The notes beneath the pieces were generated by a model. The model saw nothing but the letters and a program-made list of their open reading frames with translations, ran no database searches and was not told the DNA's origin. DNA of 64,000 bases from Uranotaenia lowii (taxonomy: Eukaryota; Arthropoda; Insecta; Diptera; Culicidae): contig NC_073692.1 in the NCBI RefSeq assembly GCF_029784155.1, positions 274,951,413-275,015,412 of the forward strand, read 5' to 3'. The position numbers and the translations under genes were made by a program. Shown in pieces: positions 41,601 through 50,665 of this stretch. Within the stretch, counting starts at the first letter, position 1; the number at the start of each line of letters is the position of its first letter.

Positions 41601-41930
41601 CGACATTCATGCAGAATTCAGGTAATTTTATAATTAAATAATCAGAATCATCTGAGTGCTCACAATGAATAATCTGCGAGCTAATATCTTCATTGATAAG
41701 AATTGAAACACCTCCTCCTCGGTGATTCTCTCTAGTGCAATGGTACGAAATATATGTGTCAATGTTGAATATTTCATCTTGGTACAACCATGTTTCTGCT
41801 AATATTATTACATCGATACGTCTGTTTAAATTTTGTAAGAACATTTCGCCAATTGCCAAATGATAAGTTAGAAATATTGAAATCCAAAGGGGAGATAAGG
41901 ACATAATGGCCACCTTAAGGAAGATGCTTA
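38685..41930 (-). mobile_element. CR1-like non-LTR retrotransposon, 5'-truncated
   Basis: Minus strand. It carries one long ORF (39139-41913), a 3' UTR of about 450 bp, and a 3' end of AATAAATAAATAAAAAAAAA type at about 38685-38700. No ORF1 (gag-like) is found upstream of 41930, and the first endonuclease motif is missing, so the copy is 5'-truncated. The family is assigned from ORF2 organisation and the C-terminal FKKTLKSYLF-like ending; jockey/CR1-group is safe, the exact clade is not. Confidence 0.82.
39139..41913 (-). CDS. LINE ORF2: endonuclease plus reverse transcriptase (motif A Asp replaced by Ala)
   Basis: 924 codons without a stop. The endonuclease occupies about residues 33-215: Glu40 in ILAETWL, Asp136 and Asn138 in GDFNLN, and Asp208-His209 in SDHKS. 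The N-terminal Asn motif is absent and the first 30 residues look unrelated, fitting 5' truncation, so the ATG at 41913 is probably fortuitous. RT domain at about 455-740, with PISLLNSLSKPFEK, the GVPQGSVLGPLLF motif (622-634) and YADD at 653-656. In motif A the sequence is LFIALSKAFD, with Ala566 (codon GCT, 40216-40218) where the catalytic Asp is expected; one base change from GAT would explain it. The C-terminus ends with the FxxxLKxYLF-like module. An otherwise open frame with this substitution suggests recent loss of polymerase activity, or an inactive copy mobilised in trans. Confidence 0.88.
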   Translation of the reverse strand: MAIMSLSPLWISIFLTYHLAIGEMFLQNLNRRIDVIILAETWLYQDEIFNIDTYISYHCTRENHRGGGVSILINEDISSQIIHCEHSDDSDYLIIKLPEFCMNVAGIYNPGRNVPQFLSKLDTLLSSFPNSVVIGDFNLNLLNPDDRHVSDYNNTIESNGFSILNLVNETFATRESNTVKTVIDHALTDLLTNDYHFSLISIDPDLSDHKSIVLSIKDLNNVSKNKANSFTKTILNLENINATDLNVDHVCNFSELVTHYKTLIDRNTRSIQIKTKRSFKKPYLNHEILELIEKKRDLYHLSKRNPAFAENYKRIRNELSKSIKNLKKNYYSSKIDSNIDDPRKLWQHMNELIFNKKINDKNEIPTKIEQNGLLVEEPKKICEIFNDYYINVCDSILVNWSAPILSLSRPHIGFSFSIVSTENVSKHIQNLKRNSASGVDGISPRFLQKYESFYLTKYTELINRSIYAGIFPDLFKVAKVIPVYKSGSKHFVNNYRPISLLNSLSKPFEKILFEQIQEFCENNRIINKNQFGFVPKSKTLSAVANLMNDITTNLDDKKNVSCLFIALSKAFDCVHHQILLKKLNEMGFESISLSLMESYLSNRTQSVYLGSNSSSPRIIKYGVPQGSVLGPLLFNIYINDIFQFPLNGKLQMYADDATLLYVTENLNDLNAQIKHDIEVLLKYFYINHLSMNLQKTKFMIFSLRGHSRTLTLSINDTQIEQVSQMKYLGLCIDENLKWGGHISQICKKIAPYVFALRRVRQNINESSEWKIYYAYIQSHLIYMNSIWGCAAETRLQRLKILQNKAIKHIRRLPSLFSTALLYSTRILPLELLNKFETLTFFYKISKKLLKSNIELVHINNIHARNTRSAGNMNFFIARTRTQFAQNSLVHRGLNLFNTLPIEIKNARNLDTFKKTLKSYLFNPP

Positions 41931-42044
41931 TTTAACCATAGAAATCAGCTATAATATGTAGCTTACATCGTTTTTTCGTGCTCAGACACTAAAATAGTCT
42001 ATTTCCTAACTGAATCATACTTGAAAAGGGAAATAAAAACGTTT

Positions 42045-42715
42045 AAAAATGCATTTTAATTTTTTTCCGAAAGCTGAAGATCAGTCACTGTAGGGGCATA
42101 ATGAGAACTCTAACTGGGGCAGTATAAACAACATTAACCGGGGCACGATGAGCGTTTTCTGCCGGGGAATCTAGCAGCAAATTTCACTCGATGAAGTAAA
42201 CTGTATAATAGAGCTACAGCTTGACTCGTTTTGTCTGACGATTTGGCCTATTGGTAAGATGTCGGAGGTGTTTTTTTTCATTAACCATTCATGATCGGTG
42301 CATTTTACACTAAACGGTGAGGCGTATATCCATCAAACAAAGCAATACTAAAATAATGTTTGACTTTTTGTTGAATACAAGCAATTCACACACACTCATA
42401 CATTATGTTTTTGGTGCTTTGCATCACCCGCCAAGATGCTTCTAGACATGAAATGCAACATTAAAAATAATCGATCATGAATGGTAAATGAAAAAAAAAA
42501 TCTCCTCGAACAGGTATCGAACTCGAGCCTACTGATTACCTCTCCGTAATCTTACCAATAGGCCAAATCGTCGGATGTAAACTAGGCAAGCTGTAGCTCT
42601 ATCATTCAGTTAACTACATCGAGTAGAATTCGCTGCTAGATGCTGCGGCAGAAAACGCTCATCGTGCCCCGTATAATTGTGCTCTGTTCGCCCCGAGTCA
42701 ACGAGTTAAAGTGAT
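42045..42715. mobile_element. Fold-back element with tRNA-like sequence in its arms, copy 1
   Basis: Long imperfect inverted repeat: the left arm (about 42139-42272, starting GGGGCACGATGAGCG) is mirrored by the right arm (about 42530-42670, ending CGCTCATCGTGCCCC). The right arm contains a tRNA-like cassette; the left arm keeps its first half but has lost the B box. The outer left sequence TCACTGTAGGGGCATAATGA matches, in inverse orientation, the right outer sequence of the element at the window end. Confidence 0.7.
42501..42572 (-). repeat. tRNA-like cassette in right arm of fold-back copy 1
   Basis: On the minus strand, TTGGCCTATTGGTAAGAT (A-box-like) and GAGTTCGATACC (B-box-like) lie about 45 nt apart, followed by a run of T that could terminate Pol III. 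It lacks a convincing acceptor stem. Confidence 0.5.
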
Positions 42716-43197
42716 GGTGAAAAGTGAGGAACAATGTGTTCATCATGTTGCAGAGCGTACATTATAGATTAAAATGATTTAACAATTATAAAAGCCTATT
42801 TTCCAATGCTCAAAAATAGTACTATTTTCGTCACTCGAGAACCGAGCAGTACCGTCATATGTACTTGGGAAAAATCAATGTGAGAAAATATTTTCCGTGA
42901 AAATGAACAAAGAGAAAAAAAACTCAATTAACTATTTAGAGAAAAACTTTTTACTGTCTATGGGGGATTATTTGGGGTCTGCATAAAGAAAAACACAGTG
43001 AGATTAGCCTTCCTTTAAAGCAAATCTAAAGTTATGAAAGGAGCTCAACCGTTAACGGAAATCAAAGCATCATGATGGACAGAAGAGGATACTGAACAAG
43101 CGATATAAAGGGTGATACGTTCAAAATTTGGTCAATATCCACTTGACGTATTTCTTTCAATTTTGCATTTAAAAAACCTGAACACCCGTCATTTTGA

Positions 43198-43200
<3 letters not shown>

Positions 43201-43276
<76 letters not shown>

Positions 43277-43291
43277 TGTGTGTGTGTGTGT
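43201..43291. repeat. Left half of the (TG)n microsatellite
   Basis: About 45 TG units with a GCGCG interruption near 43273. It was contiguous with 54588-54873 before the LTR element inserted. Confidence 0.95.
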
Positions 43292-44282
43292 ATGTTATTA
43301 TTAGCTGACCAGAAGGGCCAGCTACAACAGCCCTCGAATCCCTGGTCAAGCCACGGGGATTCTGGTGAGGGTGTGCCTCATGCGGCCTCTTTTGGTTGGC
43401 TAGCAGAGCAGAGGTTGCGAAGAACCTCGGGTCGGCTTTGACAAGGTGGTGACACTAGTCAAGAAGTCCAAAACACCGGTCTTTAGTCTTTTAACGTTTT
43501 ATTTGTCCTACTTACAGTTTTGTTGCTCTGTGTTTAGTGTAGTGTGTTCTCGATGATGTGGGTGGCCGGCCAACGGGAACTGCTGCTGCGGGATGTCTTG
43601 GGGGTTCGGGGCTCGCACGTGGTGAACCGGGCGGCAATGGCAGTGCCGAACCTTCAGTTCCGGACCTCGTGGAACATTGACGGGTCCCAAATGCTGGTGA
43701 GCGTTTGCTATGGCTCGCAAGGTGGGTGTTGTGGGTTGCTAGCGGTTGTCGCAAACCCTTTCACGCGCCAGTCAACCCCCGGTAAGTGCTAGAGAAGTGG
43801 TTGTGGCAACTTACGGATTTGGCTGCAGGTTGACGGTGACGGTCGGGTTTATTGCGCGACGCAGATAATCCAGGCTAGCTTCGGACCTTGGCGAAAATGC
43901 CTAATAATAAAATAATGGGTCCTAATAGACCAAGGGAAACGTCAGGGTGATGATCGAACTACCGGGAATACGATTTGAGGTTACCTGATCTCGTGTTGCA
44001 AAAGATACACGGCACTTTTCCACGAATAGGCTCCGATGTGTATCGTACGGAAGTCGGATGGAAAAGACCTTAGGCTTCCCGGTAGTCGATTTCCTTCGTT
44101 CCCTTTTTAACGATATTTTCCCTTTTGTCGTTTATCGTTAGCGATTTTCCCTTTAGCGTGCTGTCTTTTTCTTTCTTCATCCCTTTTTCCCGTTAAGTGT
44201 TGTGTGTGGTAAGTGTTTTGTGGAGCTTGTGTTTAATGTGACCGTTAGGAGTTCCCTATCTTATCTTTTTATTTATTTATTA

Positions 44283-46317
44283 CTAGCTGACCCGGTGTGC
44301 TTTGCTACACCTTTCAAAATCGACTGATATTTTCAGAATTTATTCATATTTTTATTGTTTTGTTGACATTATTTTAAATCAAATTATAACATAATTCATA
44401 ATCAACCGCTAAAAAATTAGAGCTGCAGCTGGAGTTTCGGATTGCAACACAAAAATAACTTAAACTAATATTCTGAATCTTAATCTAAAAATTTGTGTCA
44501 AAGATCTGATAATTTTAATATGTTTCTTTAAGCTTCGCCCTAAAAAGGAGGGGTCTAAAATTGATCGTACGCAAACAATCCAACTGATAAAATATCGTTG
44601 TTTTACTTGATATGTTCTGGATTTATGCTAAAAAGCTGAAAATATTTTTCCATTGGTTGATAATTGTTTAAGCTTTACAACAAAATTTACATGGAAACCC
44701 CTCCTTTCTTCTCCTCTCTACACTGTAAGGCGTAAGGGTCTATAACAATCGTAGAAACATATTTTGTAGCCAAGTACCTTTCCATGCCATATTTGTTTCC
44801 GTTTGTTGGCTTCGTTAGCATAAATTGAGAACTTAGGCTAACAAAATTGTATTGGACTTACCTCCCTCCTCCTATGTACTTTCTCACTGAAAGGAGGATG
44901 ATGTGTCAAATAATCATAGAATCATACCAAAATGATTATCCATTTTATGTTTTGTCCATTTCTCGGATTTTGTAAAAAAAAAAAAGAGTTAAATCTAAGC
45001 TTTCCTCTTCCCTTCCTTTATTCCCAATTCATCCCACTGCAAGAAAGGAATTGTTTGACATAATTAAATTTCTTGTATTGCGAAATTTGGTTTTATTTGC
45101 GTTGTAAATTCTTGAGTTATGTATAAACTTAAAAGGAAGTACCATCCCGCTTCCGTTCTCCCCATTGAATGGAGGGGTGAGAACTTAATATTCATAAAAG
45201 TATTTTTTGTACTCAAATACTTTTGGATTTCAAATTTTATTTCATTTGCTCTATAAATTCTCGAGTTATGCAAAAAATTGTATGGAAGCCCCCTTTTCCC
45301 CCTTTCTATCTTTCCACTGAAAAAATGTGGGGCTTCAATGTATAATAGATACATTTCTCGTATCCTAATACCCTTACATGCCAAATATGGTTCAATTTGC
45401 TAGATCACCTCTCCAGTTATATTGAAAATTGTAAGGGAGACCTCTTCTCCCCCTTTTCATCCACCTTTTTGAAGGAGAGAGAAATACCAAATATTCATAG
45501 AAATATTTCTCGTACCCTAAATATCGTTCTATGCCAAATTTGGTGCCATTTGTTGTTCTAGTTCTTGAGTTATGCATTAAAAATTTTATGAAACTTCCCT
45601 ACCCTTTTCCTTTCTCCCCGCTGGAAGAAGGAAGGGGTCTCAAACAGTAATTAGAACATGTCACGTTCCCAAATATCTGCCCATGAAAATTTTGTTCCAT
45701 TTGCTTGATTAGTTTTAAAGTTATGTAAAAAATTAAAAAGGAGGCCCCTCCCCCCTTGAAATCTCCCTACTGGAAAGAGGGAGGGGTCTCAAATTATCAT
45801 AGAAATATTTTTCGTATCCAAATACCCTCCCATGCCAAATTTGGTTCAAATTGCTTTATTAGTTTTTGAACTATATAAAAAAATATGAAAGAGGCCCCTC
45901 CCCCTTTCAACTGGAAAGAGGGAGGGGTCTCAAATAAACATTGAAATATTTTTCGTATCCAAATACCTTCACATGCCAAATTTGGATCCAATATCTTGAT
46001 TAGTTCTCGAGTTATATGAAAAATTATAAGATAGCCCCCCTCCCCCCTTCCTATCATGCCTCTGAAAGGAGGGAGGGGTATCAAATATTCATAGAAATAT
46101 TCCTCGTTCCCAAATACCACCCCATGCCAAATATGATACCATTTGCTTGATGGGTTCTCGAGTTATGCAAAAAATTGTCTTTTGTTTGGGAGGCCCCTCC
46201 CCCCTTCATGAGAGAGGGAGGGGTCTCAAACCACAATAGGAACCTTCCCCTGCCTACAATACCCCCACCTGCCAAGTTTCACGCAAATCGGTTCAGTAGT
46301 TTCCGAGTCTATAGGGA

Positions 46318-46362
<45 letters not shown>

Positions 46363-46384
46363 AATTCATTTTTATATATATAGA
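44283..46384 (-). mobile_element. Non-autonomous Helitron, copy B, inside the 3' LTR
   Basis: On the minus strand it starts A|TCTATATATATAAAAATGAA (46384) and ends GGTCAGCTAG|T (44283), preceded by the stem GGTGT/ACACC, all as Helitron rules require. The uninterrupted 5' LTR keeps the empty site (ATTATACAATATTATTTTAA near 54418), so the insertion point is certain and no target duplication was made. The interior (about 44690-46260) is a degenerate tandem array of about ten to eleven units of roughly 150 bp. Near the 5' end is an (ACAG)n run (46318-46361). No Rep/helicase. Confidence 0.95.
44690..46260. repeat. Degenerate ~150-bp tandem array inside Helitron copy B
   Basis: Successive units share, in order, a C-rich CCCCTCCCCCCTT block, a GGAGGGGTCTCAAA block, ATAGAAATATTTCTCGTA, CCATGCCAAATTTGGTTCCA and TTCTCGAGTTATGCAAAAAA. 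Units are visible at about 44690, 44860, 45000, 45130, 45280, 45420, 45580, 45730, 45880, 46020 and 46180. Copy A has at most one or two such units. Confidence 0.85.
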
Positions 46385-46547
46385 TACAATATTATTTTAA
46401 GTTTTATTCTAGATTTTTATTAATGTTTATTTATTCTATTTTACTGTACGGGACATGCAACATAAAACAAATAAACATTCAGGCGTTTAAATGGGAAAAT
46501 GAGTACTCTTCGTGAGTGGCATAGGGTAACTGACTCGAATGGTAACA

Positions 46548-46562
46548 CTACCCTATCTCCCC
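46548..46562 (-). other. Polypurine tract
   Basis: On the minus strand GGGGAGATAGGGTAG lies directly before the TGTTACC start of the 3' LTR, the place where plus-strand DNA synthesis is primed in LTR retrotransposons. It contains two pyrimidines. Confidence 0.75.
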
Positions 46563-47419
46563 GGAGAAAAATAAATATGCCAAATATTTATTTTTCAAAT
46601 ACATAACACAAAACAATAAAAACTAATATTTTTGCTACCCAGGGTTGAGTTGCATCTTTCATGCTCTCGAAATTCACAAGAACAAGTTTCTAAGCGTAAA
46701 TATTCTCAATGAATCATATCATTAGTCAATGTTAGACCATTTTTCTACGCATTTACTCTACTTTGAGCGATTTGATGAGTCTTTTATCTCCTTCCTGAAT
46801 CTCAACAAATTCTGAGTTGAGAGAAAGAGTTCCAACTCTTCTTCAAATGACTTTGTGAACTCTACTCGATAAAGTTGCCTCCCAATGGCAATCCGATTGT
46901 CTGTCGGTGCAGTAAGGTGTGCTTCTAGTGGCTCAACGACACTTCCTTCAATTTCGCGTGGGATTTTTTTTTTTTTTTACTCCAATTACAGATATTAATA
47001 GGATAGCGGTGGCTTGGATAAACGATATGGTCGCGTGTAATGTCGGAAAGATCTTTAAGAAACCGAACTTCGCTCAGTCCGAAAATGTGTACTACCGGTG
47101 TCTTTGTCATTTGTCAGTGATATTTCGAAAAGGCTATTACCGCGGCGCACAATTGTTTATTCAAAGACCTCAGACATGTTGGACTAATTTGACCTTGGAC
47201 AGCTATTAACACTTGGACTTACACTGGGACTTACATCGAATTCACGAATGCTTTGACGATTTTTATTAAATAACGTAGATGACGAAGATTTTACTAACGT
47301 GAGGACAAATATTTCTGTGACTTTGACTGTTTTAACTTGACTGGAACAAAATTTCTTAAATTTTAACAAATTAAAACTACGCATGCAAAAATAGAATAAT
47401 TTAAAATGAAGTTTTACAA
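46563..47419 (-). other. Non-coding region between pol and 3' LTR
   Basis: About 860 bp between the pol stop and the PPT. No ORF longer than about 65 codons in the element's sense and no signal peptide or transmembrane protein, so this element has no env-like gene. Confidence 0.7.
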
Positions 47420-50400
47420 TCAGCTGTTTCCATCGATTCCTGGTTTGAGATCGGCAGCTGAGAAAATGCCTAAGTTTTTTCCATGCTCATCCTGTAGTTC
47501 GTAAGAGTTTGTGCCACGTCTCACAATTACCATGCATGGCACGTAAGCAGGACCTAATTTTGCATTAAAATAAGCAGGAGCGGACGATAATGTGAAATTT
47601 CGTTTGTAAACTTTTTGTCCTATTTCATACACAGGGGATTCTTTACGTCCTCGAAGATTGTAATTATGTGCACTTTTCTCATGTGCCTTTTTGAGATTTT
47701 TCACAACTATATCGTGAATGACTTTGTCAACGCGAATTTTCTCGTTCTGCCTATCGACGTACGATTGATCTTTTGTAACGCGGTCTAATCTGTGTTGCTC
47801 TCCTGACGAAACTATGTCGTGTCCAAATAGCACACGATATGGCGAAAAACCTGTTGAAGCGTGGGTGGTAGTATTTATGGTACTTTCTATCTGGGATATT
47901 TTGGTATCCCATGCCCGTTGATCCTGTTTGACATAGGTTCTTATGCATGCATTTATGCTTCTGTTAAGGCGCTCCACTGGGTTGGCCTGGCTGTGATGCC
48001 GAGCATTTGTCCAGTGAGCAACCTTGTAGCTATCTAGGAAATTTTTAAAATTTTTACTCAGAAAAACCGAAGCATTATCGCTAATCAAAATTTCAGGAAC
48101 GGAGTAGCGACGGTACCAAAGCTCTTCAATAGCCTTGATCACTAGAGCCGTAGAAATTTTCTTCATGGGCACTAATACAGTCCATTTCGAAAAAACATCT
48201 AATAAAACAAGAAGATGGCAGTTTCCTGCTCGACTTCGGGGCAATGACTGTATGAAGTCTAGGGCAAGCATCTGAAATGGACGGGTAGTAACTCGCTGTT
48301 TACCCATAGCTGGGTGTTGAGAGGTGTATGCTGGCTTACACTCTTTACACACTGGACATTGGCCGACAATTTTGCGTACCGTATTCATCATTTTCGGCCA
48401 ATGGTAGTGCTGCTTAAGTTTAGCCAACAACTTCTCACATCCAATATGGAGCGACGATTCGTGTTCTGTTTTAGTTAGTTTTTCTCGGGCACTTTCAGGG
48501 ACACAGATTTTCCACTCGAATCTGTAGTCAAGCGTTTCGCATTTCGAAGGAATAAATTTGTATAAATTATTGTTTTCTATCTTATAATCGACGAAATTTT
48601 CAGGTGATTCAGAGACGGACTGAAACAGGGACGTATACCATAGATCTTGATCTACATCTATCGACTCCACCGCGCGGGACAATGCATCCGGCACTATATT
48701 GTCGCGGCCCCGTCGGTGTCGAATGTCGAAATCGTAGCTTTGGAGCTCAATGCTCCAACGGCTGAGCCTGGATGAGGTACGCCACTTACCCTTCATGATA
48801 TAGGTGAGTGCCGAGGCGTCGGTGGTCACAAGAAAATGGGTACCTTCAATGTATGGGCGGAATCGATTAATAGCTGACAATACCGCGAGACCCTCTTTCT
48901 CTGTGGCTGCATATGCCTGTTGGGCGGGAGAGAGCTTTTGGGAAAAGTACGCCACAACTTTTTCCCCCTCTGGGTGCTCTTGAGTCAGGACTGCAGCAAT
49001 CGCAGTATCGCTGGCATCGGACTGTATATTAAAAGGCAATTCAAAGTTAGGGTTAGACAATACCGGTGCTGAAATGAGACGTTCTTTAATTTTTTTAAAA
49101 GAAATTTCTGCTTGCTCTGACCATTTGATGTATTTTGGCTTCTTTTTCAGTAAATTTGAAAGTGGCGCGGTTATTTCGCTAAACTTGGGGATGAAGCGCC
49201 TGTAATAGTTCGCCATCCCCAAAAAGCGGCGTAGCGAACGAATCGATTTGGGTCTTTCGAAATTTACTATCGGCTCAACTCTTTCAGGGTTTGGTCTTAG
49301 ACCTTCTTGAGAAATAATATAGCCTAGGTACGGCACTGACTGAACGCAAAATTTGGATTTGCTGAGATTTATCGAGAGGTTGGCTAGTTGTAGTCGTCTT
49401 GCGACTTCACGGAGATATTGGATATGGGAGTCGAATGTATCGCTCACCACAACGATATCGTCTAGGTAGACGAATACATTCGGCTCCAATTCCCCGTATC
49501 CGAGAACGATATCCATTGTTCTTGAAAGAACTCCCGGGCTATTTACCAGACCATATGGCAACCTACAAAACCAAAAAAGTCCACGTCCCAACACCGAGAA
49601 GGCCGTAAACTTGCGAGATTCGGGATCGAGCGGGATTTGTAGAAATGCCTTAGAAAGATCTATTGTCGACAAATACCTGCTCGGCCCTAATCTGCTCAAT
49701 ATACGGTCTTGGTGTGGGAGCGGATAGGCATCTCTCTTTATTCGGACATTAAGCCGGCGTGCATCTAAGCACAGCCTGACTTCACCATTTGGTTTTAGAA
49801 TCGGCACAGTTGCAAGTGACCAATCAGTTTGGCAAGGTTCGATTACTTGTTGGGCTAGCATATTATCAATTTCCGTGTTAATTTTCCTCTGCATGACCGG
49901 TGATGTCGGATAAGGGTTTAGCCTGATTGGTGGCGCGTTTTTGAACTCATCGGCTAGTTCAATTTTGTGCGAGAACAACGAAGTGGTTCCGAGCACTTCA
50001 CCCTCCCCCATGACTTTAAATAACCCCTTCACCTCTTCTAGAAGCGACGCTTGTTCTGGACTTAGTTGTTCATCTGAATGTATTAATGCATTTTCTTCAT
50101 TTGTAACTATTTCGAAGACTTCATTTGAATTTTGCAAATTTGGACATATATTGAAAACTTTCCAGAAATCTTCAAATCCGAGGATTAGTGTTCTGTTAAG
50201 TTTTGGAGCAACAAGTGTAGTGATGATGTGAGTTTCCTGATTAAAAGTGATGGGGAGGTTTACACAACCAATTATCGGAATCGATGCACCTGATGCTGTT
50301 TTTGCTTTGGTACTGGACGGAAACAGTTTCAATTTTAAATCTTTAATTAATTTTTCAGACCCCAGCCCAAGCATAGTTCTTTGCGCTCCACTGTCTAGCA

Positions 50401-50665
50401 ATCCAACAAGTTTTCTCCCAAGTACATCGACACTTACAAAAGGCCGTGCATTCCCCTCAATTTTAATCAGGAGTTCCTCCACCTCTTCACTCCCCTCTGT
50501 GTCATAAGCGTTACTTTCTACTTCCTCAAATCCATTTTCTGAGAACGAATCGAAATCATTTAGAGGGTTTTTGATATTCAGTTCAACTTCCCTCCTTGAG
50601 CTGAACTGTTGCCGTTTTTTCGACACCAAGGGCAAATTTTCGACAAAGTGTTCTGAAAGCCGCAC
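47420..50665 (-). CDS. pol: Pol polyprotein (protease, RT, RNase H, integrase)
   Basis: 1,081-codon frame, expressed by -1 frameshifting from gag (the listed upstream limit is only the ORF edge; synthesis enters at the slippery site, about residue 17). Protease DSG at 91-93. RT about 245-420, with Asp336 in STIDLSKAF and YLDD at 400-403. RNase H about 540-665, with Asp550, Glu591, Asp616 and Asp660 as likely catalytic acids. Integrase with an HHCC zinc-binding head (His734, His740, Cys770, Cys773) and a D,D-35-E core: Asp803, Asp863 and Glu898. A KLGPAYVP motif near the C-terminus is a GPY/F-type module. No internal stop; all key residues are present. It acts in reverse transcription inside Gag particles and in chromosomal integration. 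Confidence 0.96.
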   Translation of the reverse strand: MRLSEHFVENLPLVSKKRQQFSSRREVELNIKNPLNDFDSFSENGFEEVESNAYDTEGSEEVEELLIKIEGNARPFVSVDVLGRKLVGLLDSGAQRTMLGLGSEKLIKDLKLKLFPSSTKAKTASGASIPIIGCVNLPITFNQETHIITTLVAPKLNRTLILGFEDFWKVFNICPNLQNSNEVFEIVTNEENALIHSDEQLSPEQASLLEEVKGLFKVMGEGEVLGTTSLFSHKIELADEFKNAPPIRLNPYPTSPVMQRKINTEIDNMLAQQVIEPCQTDWSLATVPILKPNGEVRLCLDARRLNVRIKRDAYPLPHQDRILSRLGPSRYLSTIDLSKAFLQIPLDPESRKFTAFSVLGRGLFWFCRLPYGLVNSPGVLSRTMDIVLGYGELEPNVFVYLDDIVVVSDTFDSHIQYLREVARRLQLANLSINLSKSKFCVQSVPYLGYIISQEGLRPNPERVEPIVNFERPKSIRSLRRFLGMANYYRRFIPKFSEITAPLSNLLKKKPKYIKWSEQAEISFKKIKERLISAPVLSNPNFELPFNIQSDASDTAIAAVLTQEHPEGEKVVAYFSQKLSPAQQAYAATEKEGLAVLSAINRFRPYIEGTHFLVTTDASALTYIMKGKWRTSSRLSRWSIELQSYDFDIRHRRGRDNIVPDALSRAVESIDVDQDLWYTSLFQSVSESPENFVDYKIENNNLYKFIPSKCETLDYRFEWKICVPESAREKLTKTEHESSLHIGCEKLLAKLKQHYHWPKMMNTVRKIVGQCPVCKECKPAYTSQHPAMGKQRVTTRPFQMLALDFIQSLPRSRAGNCHLLVLLDVFSKWTVLVPMKKISTALVIKAIEELWYRRYSVPEILISDNASVFLSKNFKNFLDSYKVAHWTNARHHSQANPVERLNRSINACIRTYVKQDQRAWDTKISQIESTINTTTHASTGFSPYRVLFGHDIVSSGEQHRLDRVTKDQSYVDRQNEKIRVDKVIHDIVVKNLKKAHEKSAHNYNLRGRKESPVYEIGQKVYKRNFTLSSAPAYFNAKLGPAYVPCMVIVRRGTNSYELQDEHGKNLGIFSAADLKPGIDGNS

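Larger units (their letters stand above)
43296..46547 (-). repeat. 3' LTR (interrupted by Helitron copy B)
   Basis: Begins (element orientation) TGTTACC at 46547 and ends TAATA at 43296. 3,252 bp in total; the Helitron accounts for 2,102 bp, leaving 1,150 bp, the same as the other LTR. The only mismatch noticed against the 5' LTR is one transition near the inner end (TTATTAGCTG versus TTACTAGCTG). Contains AATAAA-type signals in an AT-rich stretch but no gene; small ORFs in it are duplicated in the other LTR and are not supported. Confidence 0.95.

Noticed and set aside
43062..43349. Host coding start near the TG tract
   Set aside because: The region is the TIR and subterminal part of the mariner-type element.
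43508..43792. Small ORFs in the LTR, duplicated at 53649-53933
   Set aside because: Identical in both LTRs because the LTRs are identical; no domain and no codon evidence.
46563..47419. An env gene for the LTR element
   Set aside because: No long ORF, signal peptide or membrane segment in the element's sense.
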